NCBI RefSeq assembly: GCF_002896965.1
Contig: NZ_LYMM01000084.1
Coordinates: 62,001 to 126,000 of the forward strand
Source: Novosphingobium guangzhouense
GTDB lineage: Bacteria > Pseudomonadota > Alphaproteobacteria > Sphingomonadales > Sphingomonadaceae
DNA: 64,000 nt
Reading direction: 5' to 3'
The notes under the pieces were generated by a model. That model was given only the letters and a program-made list of their open reading frames with translations. It did no database searches and had not been told where the DNA came from. Made by a program: the position numbers and the translations under genes. Of this stretch, positions 1 through 9,042 are shown piece by piece (position 1 is the first letter of the stretch; every line of letters starts with the position of its first letter).

Positions 1-1700
1 ACCGGTTCTTCCAGTCGCTCTCGCTCGGTCTTGCCTTCGGGGCAATGATCTGGGTGGTCATCGACCTTGCCGCCGGGCAGGTGCTCGACTGGGCGCGGAT
101 CGGGCAGGTCTGCGCGATCGTCGCGGTATCGCTGATCGGGCAGACGGTGTTCAGCTACCTCTCGGCGATGAACGCCTGGCTCGCCAGCTTCGAACTGGCC
201 AGCGACCTGCGGCTGGCGATCCTCGATCACTTGCGCCGCCTGCCGATGGGGTTCCACCTCGCGCGGCACAAGGGCGATACGGTGACGGTGCTGACCAGCG
301 ACATGCAGATGCTGGAGAGCTTCCTGTCGGACGCCCTGCCGCGCATCGCGCAAGCGTTCGGGCTGCCGGTGATCGTGCTTGGCTACCTTGCGTGGCGCGA
401 CTGGCCGGTGGCGCTGGCGGCGCTTGTCTCGATCGCGCTGGGCTTGCCGCTTTTCGCATGGACCAGCCGCAGGCTCGCGCTGCTGGGCATCCGGCGACAG
501 GACACGCAGGCCGAAGCGGGCGCACGGATGATCGAATACGTGCAGGGCATGGCCGTGATCCGCGCCTTCAACCGGCTGGCGAAGGGCGAGGAAAGTTTCC
601 GCGCCGCGCTTGCCGATTTTCGCGACATCTCGGTGCGCATGGTGATGCAGTTGACGCTGCCTCTGGTACTGTTCGGTGCCGTTGTGTCCCTCGGTGTGCC
701 GCTCGTGATGCTGGCTGCGGGAGCCAGGAATCTGGACGGCGCGATCGACACGGGCACGTTGGTGACGGCACTGGTTCTGGTCTTTTCGCTGTATTCTCCA
801 TTACTTGCGCTGATCTCCGTGATGGAGCTGACGCGCATGGCGGATGCCTCGCTAACCCGGATCGACCGGATCATGACCGCGCAAAGCCCGCCGCTTCCGG
901 TAAGCCCGAAAGAGCCTCAAGGCTTCGCAGTTCGCTTTGAAAACGCAGGATTTTCCTATGTTGCGGGAAAGCCGGTGCTGACCGACATGAGTTTCGCGGT
1001 TCCAGAGCGGACGATGACCGCCGTGGTCGGTCCATCGGGGTCGGGAAAAAGCACTGTTCTCAACCTCCTGGCGCGGTTCTGGGATGTCGATGAAGGGCGC
1101 ATCACCATCGGCGGCGTCGACATCCGGGAGATGAGCGAGGAACGCCTCAACAGCCTGATAACCGTGGTATTTCAGGACGTCTTCCTGTTCACCGGAACGG
1201 TCTTCGACAACATCGCCTTCGCCCGCCCCGGCGCCACCCAGGCCGAGGTCGAGGATGCGGCAAAGGCGGCATGTGCCCATGATTTCATCATGCTACTGCC
1301 GCAAGGCTACCAGACCCGTATAGACGAAGGCGGCGGTAATCTCTCAGGCGGAGAGCGCCAGCGCATCTCGATCGCCCGCGCTATCCTCAAGGGCGCACCC
1401 ATCGTCCTGCTCGACGAGGCGACCGCCGCGATCGACCCGACCAACGAGCGCGCGGTGCAGCAGGCCCTTACCAGCCTCGTTGCGGCCAAGACGTTGATCG
1501 TCGTCGCGCATAAGCTCGGTACTATCCGTGCTGCAGACCAGATCCTCGTCGTCGGCGAAGGTCGCATTGCCGAAAGTGGCTCGCACGATGCGCTGATGGC
1601 AGCGGGCGGGCGTTACAGCAACTTGTGGAATGCCCGCGCTCGTTCGGAAAGTTGGCGGATCGAAGGGCACTCATCAAATCTCGCGACGAGGGCACACTGA
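1..1700 (+). CDS. ABC transporter half-transporter (permease-ATPase), siderophore type, 5' partial
   Basis: An inner-membrane ABC half-transporter with transmembrane helices followed by an ATPase domain. The gene is cut by the left edge: the frame is open from base 3, so the first helix or two are missing. The ATPase shows Walker A GPSGSGKST (near 1029), signature LSGGERQR (near 1341), Walker B IVLLDEATAAID (near 1401) and H-loop VAHKLGTI (near 1503). The ATAAIDPTNE form of Walker B and the C-terminal GRYSNLWN are usual in the YbtP/YbtQ/IrtA/IrtB branch, which imports ferric siderophores as paired half-transporters despite its exporter fold. The partner would be expected just upstream, outside the window. 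The stop is 1 base before the next ATG, so the two genes are coupled. The substrate is inferred; a drug or lipid exporter is the alternative. Confidence 0.88.
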   Translation, partial: RFFQSLSLGLAFGAMIWVVIDLAAGQVLDWARIGQVCAIVAVSLIGQTVFSYLSAMNAWLASFELASDLRLAILDHLRRLPMGFHLARHKGDTVTVLTSDMQMLESFLSDALPRIAQAFGLPVIVLGYLAWRDWPVALAALVSIALGLPLFAWTSRRLALLGIRRQDTQAEAGARMIEYVQGMAVIRAFNRLAKGEESFRAALADFRDISVRMVMQLTLPLVLFGAVVSLGVPLVMLAAGARNLDGAIDTGTLVTALVLVFSLYSPLLALISVMELTRMADASLTRIDRIMTAQSPPLPVSPKEPQGFAVRFENAGFSYVAGKPVLTDMSFAVPERTMTAVVGPSGSGKSTVLNLLARFWDVDEGRITIGGVDIREMSEERLNSLITVVFQDVFLFTGTVFDNIAFARPGATQAEVEDAAKAACAHDFIMLLPQGYQTRIDEGGGNLSGGERQRISIARAILKGAPIVLLDEATAAIDPTNERAVQQALTSLVAAKTLIVVAHKLGTIRAADQILVVGEGRIAESGSHDALMAAGGRYSNLWNARARSESWRIEGHSSNLATRAH

Positions 1701-1701
1701 G

Positions 1702-2532
1702 ATGGCAGAACATGGTGCAACAACAGGTCTGACCGGCGTGCCGGAGACATTGCTGATAACGCTGGCTGCGCGATTGCTGGCCAGTCGGCGCAATCCGGAC
1801 CTGCGATTTGCCGATCCCGCCGCTGAAGCAGTCGGCGCAGCGCTCGGTTTCGATCCAGACCGCTTTGCGCACGACAAGGCGAGCATGCGCGGCTGCGTGG
1901 TGCGGGGGCAGTGGTTCGACGCAATCGTTCGGCACTTCCTGCTGTCCAATCCGGAAGGTCTGGTCATTTCGATCGGCTCGGGCCTCGATACTCGCGCCAA
2001 CCGGATAGCACCGCCGCCGGGCGTCGACTGGGTAGACATCGATTTCGCTGAGGTGGTGTCTCTGCGCCGCGCCCATGTTCCGCCATTGGTCAACGTGCGG
2101 TCGCTGGCCGGAGACGGCACCGCCGTTTCCGACTGGATCGATGATGTGCCCTGGCATGAAGGTCGCCCGGTGATGACCATCGCGGAGGGCGTCTCGATGT
2201 ATCTCAAGCCGGAACAAGCGTTCGCCTGGCTTGACGCAATGACGGCACAGGCACGCACGCGCCAATCCTCGATGACGATCGCGCTTGACCTTGCCTCGCC
2301 GTTGATGGTCAGCCAGTCACACCGCCATCCAAGCGTGTCGAAGACCGGCGCGGTCTTTTCATGGGGTGTGAAACATCCCGCCGACATAGCGAAGAAGGTG
2401 CCATCGCTTGAACTGACCGAAACCTACGATATTGCACGCCAATGTGGATTGCCATCCTACCTGGTCGCATCCGCTTATCGGCTGCTGACGTTCGGACGGC
2501 CGATATACAGTTGTGCCGCATTCCGCATGTGA
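1702..2532 (+). CDS. class I SAM-dependent methyltransferase (LCM / TcmP-type O-methyltransferase family)
   Basis: A 276-residue cytoplasmic methyltransferase. The SAM-binding motif ISIGSGLDTRANRI (around residues 90-103) has the G-x-G-L-D-x-R form typical of the leucine-carboxyl-methyltransferase/TcmP family, followed by an acidic strand VDWVDIDFAEV. The ATG at 1702 is chosen because it sits 1 base after the ABC transporter stop, giving translational coupling; a longer reading from 1630 would overlap that gene. Genes of this family are often found next to YbtPQ-like siderophore transporters, so modification of a siderophore-related metabolite is possible, but the substrate is unknown. Confidence 0.85.
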   Translation: MAEHGATTGLTGVPETLLITLAARLLASRRNPDLRFADPAAEAVGAALGFDPDRFAHDKASMRGCVVRGQWFDAIVRHFLLSNPEGLVISIGSGLDTRANRIAPPPGVDWVDIDFAEVVSLRRAHVPPLVNVRSLAGDGTAVSDWIDDVPWHEGRPVMTIAEGVSMYLKPEQAFAWLDAMTAQARTRQSSMTIALDLASPLMVSQSHRHPSVSKTGAVFSWGVKHPADIAKKVPSLELTETYDIARQCGLPSYLVASAYRLLTFGRPIYSCAAFRM

Positions 2533-2605
2533 AGGTGCTATATCAAAGCCTCTCGTCGAGGCCGGCTGTTCGCTGCGTCTGGCCGGATGATGATGGGTGT
2601 TTCTG

Positions 2606-3790
2606 TCAGGATTTCTCCAAGGCAAGGGAAGCGGTGCCAAGGCTGTGCCAGTTCTTTTCCTGCCGGGTGAACTTTATCTCGGTCATCTTGAGGATCGTTG
2701 GCAGGATTCCGCTGTTCAGCGCGGCCGAAAATGCTTTCTTGATCACCGTGGCAAATCTCATGTCCGGGACGGCGATAAGGATCATGCCCGGATCTGCAAT
2801 CTTGATGTAGCTCGCCAGCACCTGGCCAAGATGCGCGCCGGCAGTGTCGAAAACGGCGCACGCATCGCTGTCGCCTTCGCATGCCCGGTCGAGAAGCTTG
2901 ATGAACAGCGCTTCCACTTCGGCCTCGTTACGCGGATCCAGCCGGGATACCTGAGCGCCAAACCCGCGCAAGACCATGCCGTAGATCGAGGCGTAGGTCG
3001 TGGCGCAGCCACGCGACCCGCAGTAGCACGGTTCGCCATTCTCGATGTCGCCGGTTTGCACATGCGCAAGTTCGGGGCCGAAGCCGTGCGTGCCGACGCG
3101 CGGCAGGCCATCACTGTATGCCGCTGAGTCCAGCGACAATCCCACATTGATCAGCGTGAAGGTATCATGGCCCTGTGCCGCACCGTGCCAATGCTCTGCG
3201 CGCGCCTTGTAGGTCGTGCCTTTTTCTATCGTCACGGGCAGGCCGATCCTGTCGCCCACGACGGCGGCAAATGGATATGGGGTGTCCTCGAAAGTCGCCA
3301 TGAAATGGACAACGCCGTCCACGCTGTCGACGAGCGCCGGAACGCCGATGCCGACGTGCTCGATGCGCCCCTTGGGGAAGCCGCTGGCATCGATCGCCTC
3401 GGCGATTGTTTCGGCTACCCGCTCGGCCAGTTCCGCAATCGAACGGGGCCCGGAGAAGGGCAGTTCACTCTCGCTGCAGATGGCGCCGTTCAGATCGACG
3501 AACGTGATCAGAAGCGTGTTGAGGGTTGATATGACCGCACCCAGCACCAGCGGGCCTTCACCGGCGATCGTGAGGTAAGTCCGCGGTCTTCCAGAGCGTT
3601 TGCCGGTTTCGCGGGCTTCGACGACGTACCCGCGCGCCACGAGTTCCCCGGTCGTCTGCGAGATCGTTCCGGCTGCAAGGCCGGTCAGCCGGGGCAAATC
3701 GCTGCGAGACACAGGAGCATGGGCGCGAATTGCCTTGAGCACTTCGAGCCGGTTCGTGCTTGGGCTTCTTCTACGCATTGCAACTGCCAA
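2606..3790 (-). CDS. ROK-family transcriptional repressor, kinase site degenerate
   Basis: A 394-residue protein with an N-terminal winged helix (residues about 10-75, including VSRSDLPRLTGLAAGTISQ) and a C-terminal ROK sugar-kinase-like domain. The structural zinc motif is present as CYCGSRGC, with the preceding ELAH histidine. The phosphotransfer site is not intact: where ROK kinases have N-D-A-N before the A-x-A-E helix, this protein reads EKGTTYKARAE, so the catalytic aspartate is missing, and the usual GTGIG loop reads NVGLS. It should therefore sense a ligand without phosphorylating it, as NagC/Mlc-type regulators do. It is divergent from the receptor at 3972, with a NagC/Mlc-like palindrome between them, and probably represses the receptor-esterase pair. 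Inducer unknown. Confidence 0.88.
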   Translation of the reverse strand: MAVAMRRRSPSTNRLEVLKAIRAHAPVSRSDLPRLTGLAAGTISQTTGELVARGYVVEARETGKRSGRPRTYLTIAGEGPLVLGAVISTLNTLLITFVDLNGAICSESELPFSGPRSIAELAERVAETIAEAIDASGFPKGRIEHVGIGVPALVDSVDGVVHFMATFEDTPYPFAAVVGDRIGLPVTIEKGTTYKARAEHWHGAAQGHDTFTLINVGLSLDSAAYSDGLPRVGTHGFGPELAHVQTGDIENGEPCYCGSRGCATTYASIYGMVLRGFGAQVSRLDPRNEAEVEALFIKLLDRACEGDSDACAVFDTAGAHLGQVLASYIKIADPGMILIAVPDMRFATVIKKAFSAALNSGILPTILKMTEIKFTRQEKNWHSLGTASLALEKS

Positions 3791-3824
3791 TAGGATGCCG
3801 TCTCGGCGATGGGAAGTGCAGAGG

Positions 3825-3845
3825 TTATTTCACAGCATGAAATAA
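3825..3845. promoter_or_regulatory. Palindromic operator, NagC/Mlc-like (probable ROK binding site)
   Basis: A perfect inverted repeat, TTATTTCA-N5-TGAAATAA, 35 bases upstream of the ROK gene start and about 126 bases before the receptor start. Operators of the ROK repressors NagC and Mlc have the same AT-rich TTATTT...AAATAA arms, so I infer that the adjacent regulator binds here. It lies just upstream of the -35 box of the receptor promoter. Confidence 0.7.
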
Positions 3846-3848
3846 TGT

Positions 3849-3877
3849 TTGACAGAAGCCGGCGCCCTCTCAACAAT
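3849..3877 (+). promoter_or_regulatory. Probable sigma-70 promoter of the receptor-esterase operon
   Basis: A consensus -35 hexamer TTGACA (3849-3854), a 17-base spacer and a weaker -10 AACAAT (3872-3877, 4 of 6 matches). It starts 3 bases after the palindromic operator, so a bound repressor would overlap RNA polymerase. Confidence 0.5.
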
Positions 3878-3971
3878 CGGCCTCGGGAAACAAGTGCGGT
3901 CGCCGGCAATGGGCGCGCCGCCGCGCCGAAAGAGCGTCGAAAAAGCGTAGAAAAAGCAGGGGGGGAGACTG

Positions 3972-6803
3972 ATGAGGCACCACGGGAAAAGTGCGCGCGC
4001 GGATCATGCAGCGGCCCGGTCAAGCTGGCGCGCGCTGGCAGTGGCCGGCCTGCTCGCGGCGGGCTTGATGCCCGGCGTGGCATTCGCACAGGAGGCCGAC
4101 CAGGAGGCTGCCAAGGACGCTGGGCAGGATTCCGGGCAACACGATATGCCGACGGTCGAGAACGAGATCGTCGTAACCGGCACGCTGCTTCGTGGCGGGG
4201 CGCCTGTCGGGTCCAACGCCGTGATGCTTGGGCCAGACACCATTCAGAAGACGGCCGCGATATCGTCCAACGAACTGCTGGCATCGGTGCCGCAGGTTTC
4301 CAACTTCTTCAATCGCGTGCCGCTGGCCGATCTCGCGATCGCGACGAACCAGATCCAGGTGACCCGCCCGAACATCCGCAACCTGGCGCCGGGCGGGAAG
4401 ACCAGCGTGGCGGCAAGTTCGCCAACCCTGATCCTCGTCGACGGTCATCGCATTGCCTCGGTCGGTGTGAACCAGGCTTCCATCGATCCGGACCTCATCC
4501 CGATCGGCGCGATCGAGCGCGTGGACGTGGTCACCGAAGGCGGATCGGCGACTTACGGCGCGGACGCGGTCGCGGGAACGATCAACTTCATCACCCGGCG
4601 GCGGTTCGACGGGCTGAAGGTCGACGGACATTACGGCTTCGCCGACGATTACTGGCAATGGGACGCCAGCGCCACGGCCGGAAAGGACTGGGGCAGCGGG
4701 TCGTTCTATGTCTCCTACAGCTACTCCAAAAGCGACAAGCTCTATGGCCGGGAGCGCAGCTTCATCCACGATCTGGACTACACCGCGCAGCCCTATGGGC
4801 CCCGCGACCTGACATGCGCATCGCCGAACCTGTCATTGAACACCGTGATCCCCGCCTTCGGTGCGACGGTCGCCTCGGTCAACTACGCGGCTCCCGACTA
4901 TGTCGCCGGCACACGCAACCTTTGCGATAATTCGCAGGACGACGTCTACATCCCGTCGGCAGAGCGCCATGGCGTGCTGGCCAGCCTGTTCCAGCAACTG
5001 GACGACCGGACCGAGGTGACCGTGAAGGCGTTCTACGCACGCCGATCGACACTGAAAACGGGCGATCTGACCGGTGTAGTTGCTGTCAGCCCGGCCAACC
5101 CTTACGCCGCAGCCAGTCTGCCGCCGGGGTTGGCGCTCGGCCCGACGACCGTTGAAATTCCGGGGCTCGGGACATTCCCCGCAGTCAATCTGGCCTCGGT
5201 CAGCTTCAATCTGCGACCGCTCCTCGGCCCTGACGCGCAGCGGGAGCGTACCCGTCTGGAAGAGTGGGGCTTCAATGCCGAACTGGTTCGTGATCTCGAC
5301 GACAACTGGCAGGCACGCCTTCTGTTCAACTGGAGCGAAAGCGACAGTTCTTTCGCGCTGACCGGCATCAGCAGTGCGCGGCTCAACGCTGCCGGCGCGG
5401 GCACAAGCCTTGCCACGGCCTTCAACCCGTTCGACGTCACGAATAACGACCCGGCGTTGATCGCAGACCTGATCGACAGCCAGATCGGGGGACAGGCGCG
5501 CGACAACCTGGTCGATATCCGGGGCATCCTGGAGGGGCGCCTTGCAGAACTGCCCGGCGGCGACCTGCGGCTGGCGATCGGCTACGAATACATGAACGAT
5601 CAACTGCAGCAGCGCTATCTGAGCGACATCCGCATCGGCACGCTGTCGAACTATCCGTTCGCCCGCTATTCGCGCAACATACATTCGTTCTTCGGTGAGG
5701 TGCGGGCGCCGGTACTGTCCGACGGTGAGGGCGCAAGCATGCTTACCCTGTCGGCATCGGGTCGCTATGACAAGTACAGCGACTTCGGCGGAACGTTCAA
5801 CACCAAGTTCGGCGGGACGTTCAAGCCGGCGCAATGGCTGTCCCTTCGCGGCAACTGGGGCACTTCGTTCACCGCACCGACTCCGCTCGACCAGCTGGGG
5901 TCGCAGCGCAACACGATCAGTTCCTACGCCTTCGTTCCCTTCCCCAACCCAGCCGATCCGCCACCGGGCGGCGCCTATACCGTTTCCATCCAGGGATCGA
6001 CCGCGAACCTCAAGCCGCAGACTGCGGATACCTGGTCCGTCGGCGCCGACCTCACGCCGTTTCGGGGCTTTCGGGCCAGCGTCAACTACTATGACGTGAA
6101 GTTCCAGGACATCCTGCAGACGCCGCTCGTCAATGCGGATATCCTTGCCAACTATCCCAGCCAGATACTGACCCGAAGCACCGGGTTCTCCGCCGCCGAA
6201 CTCCTGGCTTTCGCGGCCGGTGCGCCGAACGGACAGGCTGTCGTCCAGCCGCTGATCGACAGCGGTACGCTGGTCTATTCGCTTGTCGACTTCCGTGTCG
6301 CGAACTTCGGGATCCTGCACGTCAAGGGCATCGATTTCGACGTCAATTACGCATACGATACCAGCTTCGGCAGCATCGATGCATCGGTCAACGGCAACCG
6401 CCCGCTTTCGCGCAAGGCGCAGGCGAGCCCGACTTCCCCGGTCGTCGACGAACTCGCGCTTGAAAGCCCCAAACTGTATCTGCAGGCGGCCCTGGGGGCC
6501 ACCATCGGGGGTCTGCGTGCGCAGGCGACATGGAACCACACGGGTGGCTATGCCATCGCGCCGACCAGTTCCGTGCCGGTTCAGGACCGCGTCGGAGCGT
6601 TCGATACGGTCAATCTCTTCTTCAAGTACGATGTGCCCGGCCAAAGCGCGCTGATGAAGAACCTGAGCTTCACGCTCAACGTGAACAATGTCTTCGATCA
6701 GGATCCACCGCTGCTGCGCCGAAACCTGCCCAGCGAACTGGGCTTCGCCAATGGCTTCACCTTCGGGCGCATGTTCATCCTCGGGGTGAGCAAGCAATTT
6801 TGA
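3972..6803 (+). CDS. TonB-dependent outer-membrane receptor
   Basis: A 943-residue receptor. A signal peptide (about 40 residues, ending PGVAFAQ) is followed by a TonB-box-like NEIVVTGTLLRG near residue 64, a plug domain (about residues 75-195, including VDGHRIASVGV and TYGADAVAGTINFITRR) and a long beta-barrel ending in the aromatic residue of SKQF. There is no N-terminal STN signalling domain. The ATG follows a strong GGGGGAG ribosome site. It lies 41 bases before the esterase gene and is divergent from a ROK repressor rather than near iron regulators. I therefore infer a carbohydrate or aromatic-ester ligand rather than a siderophore. Confidence 0.93.
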   Translation: MRHHGKSARADHAAARSSWRALAVAGLLAAGLMPGVAFAQEADQEAAKDAGQDSGQHDMPTVENEIVVTGTLLRGGAPVGSNAVMLGPDTIQKTAAISSNELLASVPQVSNFFNRVPLADLAIATNQIQVTRPNIRNLAPGGKTSVAASSPTLILVDGHRIASVGVNQASIDPDLIPIGAIERVDVVTEGGSATYGADAVAGTINFITRRRFDGLKVDGHYGFADDYWQWDASATAGKDWGSGSFYVSYSYSKSDKLYGRERSFIHDLDYTAQPYGPRDLTCASPNLSLNTVIPAFGATVASVNYAAPDYVAGTRNLCDNSQDDVYIPSAERHGVLASLFQQLDDRTEVTVKAFYARRSTLKTGDLTGVVAVSPANPYAAASLPPGLALGPTTVEIPGLGTFPAVNLASVSFNLRPLLGPDAQRERTRLEEWGFNAELVRDLDDNWQARLLFNWSESDSSFALTGISSARLNAAGAGTSLATAFNPFDVTNNDPALIADLIDSQIGGQARDNLVDIRGILEGRLAELPGGDLRLAIGYEYMNDQLQQRYLSDIRIGTLSNYPFARYSRNIHSFFGEVRAPVLSDGEGASMLTLSASGRYDKYSDFGGTFNTKFGGTFKPAQWLSLRGNWGTSFTAPTPLDQLGSQRNTISSYAFVPFPNPADPPPGGAYTVSIQGSTANLKPQTADTWSVGADLTPFRGFRASVNYYDVKFQDILQTPLVNADILANYPSQILTRSTGFSAAELLAFAAGAPNGQAVVQPLIDSGTLVYSLVDFRVANFGILHVKGIDFDVNYAYDTSFGSIDASVNGNRPLSRKAQASPTSPVVDELALESPKLYLQAALGATIGGLRAQATWNHTGGYAIAPTSSVPVQDRVGAFDTVNLFFKYDVPGQSALMKNLSFTLNVNNVFDQDPPLLRRNLPSELGFANGFTFGRMFILGVSKQF

Positions 6804-6844
6804 CCTTGTAGCAGGGTGGGCATCGAGCCGCCCGGGAGACGATC

Positions 6845-9025
6845 ATGAAAAACACGTTCATCAGCGCCGGAGCCTTCGGTCTGGCCGCGCTGGCGGGATC
6901 GACCTGCCTTGCAACTTCAGGCGCGGCCGCAGCGGAATGCCGGTTCGCTCCGGTTCGGCAGATCGACAGGGATGTCGGCGTCGACCCGCAATTGCTGATC
7001 GACGGCACTTGTACCGACCCGGACTACAACGAAGGGACATTCGTTGTCGACAAGACCGAGCAACTGACGTTCGAGGTGCCCGGCGGACCGACGATCCCCT
7101 ATACACAGGTCACAGGCCATTTCCCGGCGACCCGGACCACCGCGACGCTGCCGCCCTACGTGCGCCAGAGCCCGACGCTGTTCCGGCAGGATTACGTGTT
7201 CCGCTTTCCCGCGAAGGAATTCTGGAAGCACCGTTCCTTCCAGCAGCAGCATCCTTCGGGCGGGGGCGTCGTTGACAACCGCATGGCCTTCACCAACGGC
7301 GCGTTCTCGGTGAACTGGATGAGCGCAAGCACTGCCAATTCGGTGGCCAGCCATCGTCACGAGGCCGCAGCCACCAAGGTCGCCAAGGCTTATGCCAACA
7401 AACTTTATGGCAACTCGGCGAAGATCTACAGCTACTTCTGGGGTTGCAGTGGCGGCGGCATCGTCAGCATGGCGGCTGCCGAGAATACCACCGGGGTCTG
7501 GGACGGAGTCCAGCCGCAATGCCTGGGCCCGAAAGGCGTGGCGACCTTCCATTCGTTTCAGTGGCAGGCGCATTACACCATGGCGATCCCGCAGGCGAAG
7601 CGCGATGCGATCGCCGCCGCAGCGGCGCCCGGCGGCACCGGCGACATCTACGCCGGACTGAACGATGAAGAGAAAGCCGTCCTCGACGAGTTCATCGCCG
7701 CCGGCTACCCGCTGCCCGCCATCGGCAACCATTTCAAGAGCCTGGTGCCGTTGGTCGATCCGATCGACATCCGCATCGCGGACCCGACTTACGAGGACGA
7801 TTTCTGGTCGAAGCCGGGATATGCGGGCGCCAATCCGCCCGCCTACCTCAAGGCGGCGCTGATCGATGACTGGGCGACGATCACCGGGATCGATCGCGGC
7901 GCGGACGGCGCACCGGCCACGATCCGCTTCGATGCGGCGACGCTTCCCAAGCTTGGCGTCATGGGCGACAATTACCTTGAATTCTTCGTCTACGGTGCAG
8001 ACGGCAAGACGCGACTGATCGATCCCGAACCCGTGGTAGGCGAGCCGAGCGATAACCGCCGTCGCTACAGCCTTCAGGGCAAGTACGATCCCGTAGCCGG
8101 TACGCTTGCACTGACCGGGACAACGACCAATGTGTTCGGCAAGACATCGCCGCTGGTCAACAGCAAGCTCCTGCTAGACGGCCTGAAGGTCGGTGGGAAA
8201 GTGCGGATCAACAACCGCTTCATCCTCGCGATGTACTACTATCCGCGTTACAGCAACATTGCGGGCGCGCGCAGTTACGACCAGTACCGTAATGCCGACG
8301 GTTCGCCCAAATACCCGCAGCGCGCGGACATCAGCGTTCTGTGGGGCGCGAACTATCGCACCATGGGTGGGCGGGTAGAGACCGGCGACGTCAAGACCAG
8401 GACCATGATCATGGAGGGCATGAGCGACAACCTTTCATGGCCGATCTTCAATGCCAGCTATGCCGAGCAGATCCAGCATACCCTCGGCGCGGCCAAGGCC
8501 AGGAGCACGATGCGTTTCTATCTGCACGACAACGGCAACCACAGCACGGGCGGCGGCGAGCCGGGCATTTTCCAGCAGTCGATCCAGGACCTGATGGCCT
8601 GGGCGGAGCGCGGCGTGACGCCGCCGCCTTCGACGCAGTACACAATCCGCAAGGGGCAGGTGGTGCCCGCGCCGCGCGCCGCCGATCGTGGTGGCCTCCA
8701 GCCGGTGATGACGCTGGCGGTGGACGGGGCAAACCGCGCGACGGTGGCCGCGGGTCAGCCCGTCAGGCTGGCCGGCGCGCTGGAAATGCCCCCCGCCACG
8801 GGTAAGATCGTCCAGTATTTCTGGACGATAGCCGGGGCGGACGAGGCGCCGACGAAGCTGCCTTCGCCGCAACAGAAGCTGGACGTCGAGCGCACGCTGA
8901 GCTTCCCGGCTGCCGGCTCCTACCTTGTCCGGCTTACCGTGAACGGCCAGCGCAACGGCCAGATCGATCCGTTCGACAAGACGCTGCTGCGCAACTTCAA
9001 GGAGGTGCGCATTCTTGTGAAGTAG
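6845..9025 (+). CDS. Secreted alpha/beta-hydrolase, tannase/feruloyl-esterase-like
   Basis: A 726-residue exported protein with a signal peptide ending near GAAAAE. The nucleophile elbow YFWGCSGGG (about residue 200) places a cysteine directly before the serine, as in the tannase/feruloyl esterase family. A candidate catalytic histidine lies in DNGNHSTGGG (about residue 563), but the cysteine that normally follows it in the CS-D-HC motif of tannases is absent, so the classical disulfide cannot form. About 110 residues after the hydrolase core, including VQYFWTIAGADEAPT, resemble a PKD-like beta-sandwich. GGGAGAC precedes the ATG. Probably co-transcribed with the receptor, releasing the compound or processing the ligand it imports. 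The exact substrate is unknown; assignment to tannases is moderate. Confidence 0.75.
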   Translation: MKNTFISAGAFGLAALAGSTCLATSGAAAAECRFAPVRQIDRDVGVDPQLLIDGTCTDPDYNEGTFVVDKTEQLTFEVPGGPTIPYTQVTGHFPATRTTATLPPYVRQSPTLFRQDYVFRFPAKEFWKHRSFQQQHPSGGGVVDNRMAFTNGAFSVNWMSASTANSVASHRHEAAATKVAKAYANKLYGNSAKIYSYFWGCSGGGIVSMAAAENTTGVWDGVQPQCLGPKGVATFHSFQWQAHYTMAIPQAKRDAIAAAAAPGGTGDIYAGLNDEEKAVLDEFIAAGYPLPAIGNHFKSLVPLVDPIDIRIADPTYEDDFWSKPGYAGANPPAYLKAALIDDWATITGIDRGADGAPATIRFDAATLPKLGVMGDNYLEFFVYGADGKTRLIDPEPVVGEPSDNRRRYSLQGKYDPVAGTLALTGTTTNVFGKTSPLVNSKLLLDGLKVGGKVRINNRFILAMYYYPRYSNIAGARSYDQYRNADGSPKYPQRADISVLWGANYRTMGGRVETGDVKTRTMIMEGMSDNLSWPIFNASYAEQIQHTLGAAKARSTMRFYLHDNGNHSTGGGEPGIFQQSIQDLMAWAERGVTPPPSTQYTIRKGQVVPAPRAADRGGLQPVMTLAVDGANRATVAAGQPVRLAGALEMPPATGKIVQYFWTIAGADEAPTKLPSPQQKLDVERTLSFPAAGSYLVRLTVNGQRNGQIDPFDKTLLRNFKEVRILVK

Positions 9026-9042
9026 GCGTTGTCGCCTACTTC
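9019..9042. terminator. Hairpin spanning both stop codons of convergent genes
   Basis: A perfect 10-bp stem (GAAGTAGGCG / CGCCTACTTC) with a 4-base TTGT loop. It contains the TAG stop of the hydrolase (9023-9025) and the TAG stop of the opposite peroxiredoxin-like gene (9036-9038). No long T run follows, so it may act as a bidirectional terminator or end-stabiliser. Confidence 0.5.
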
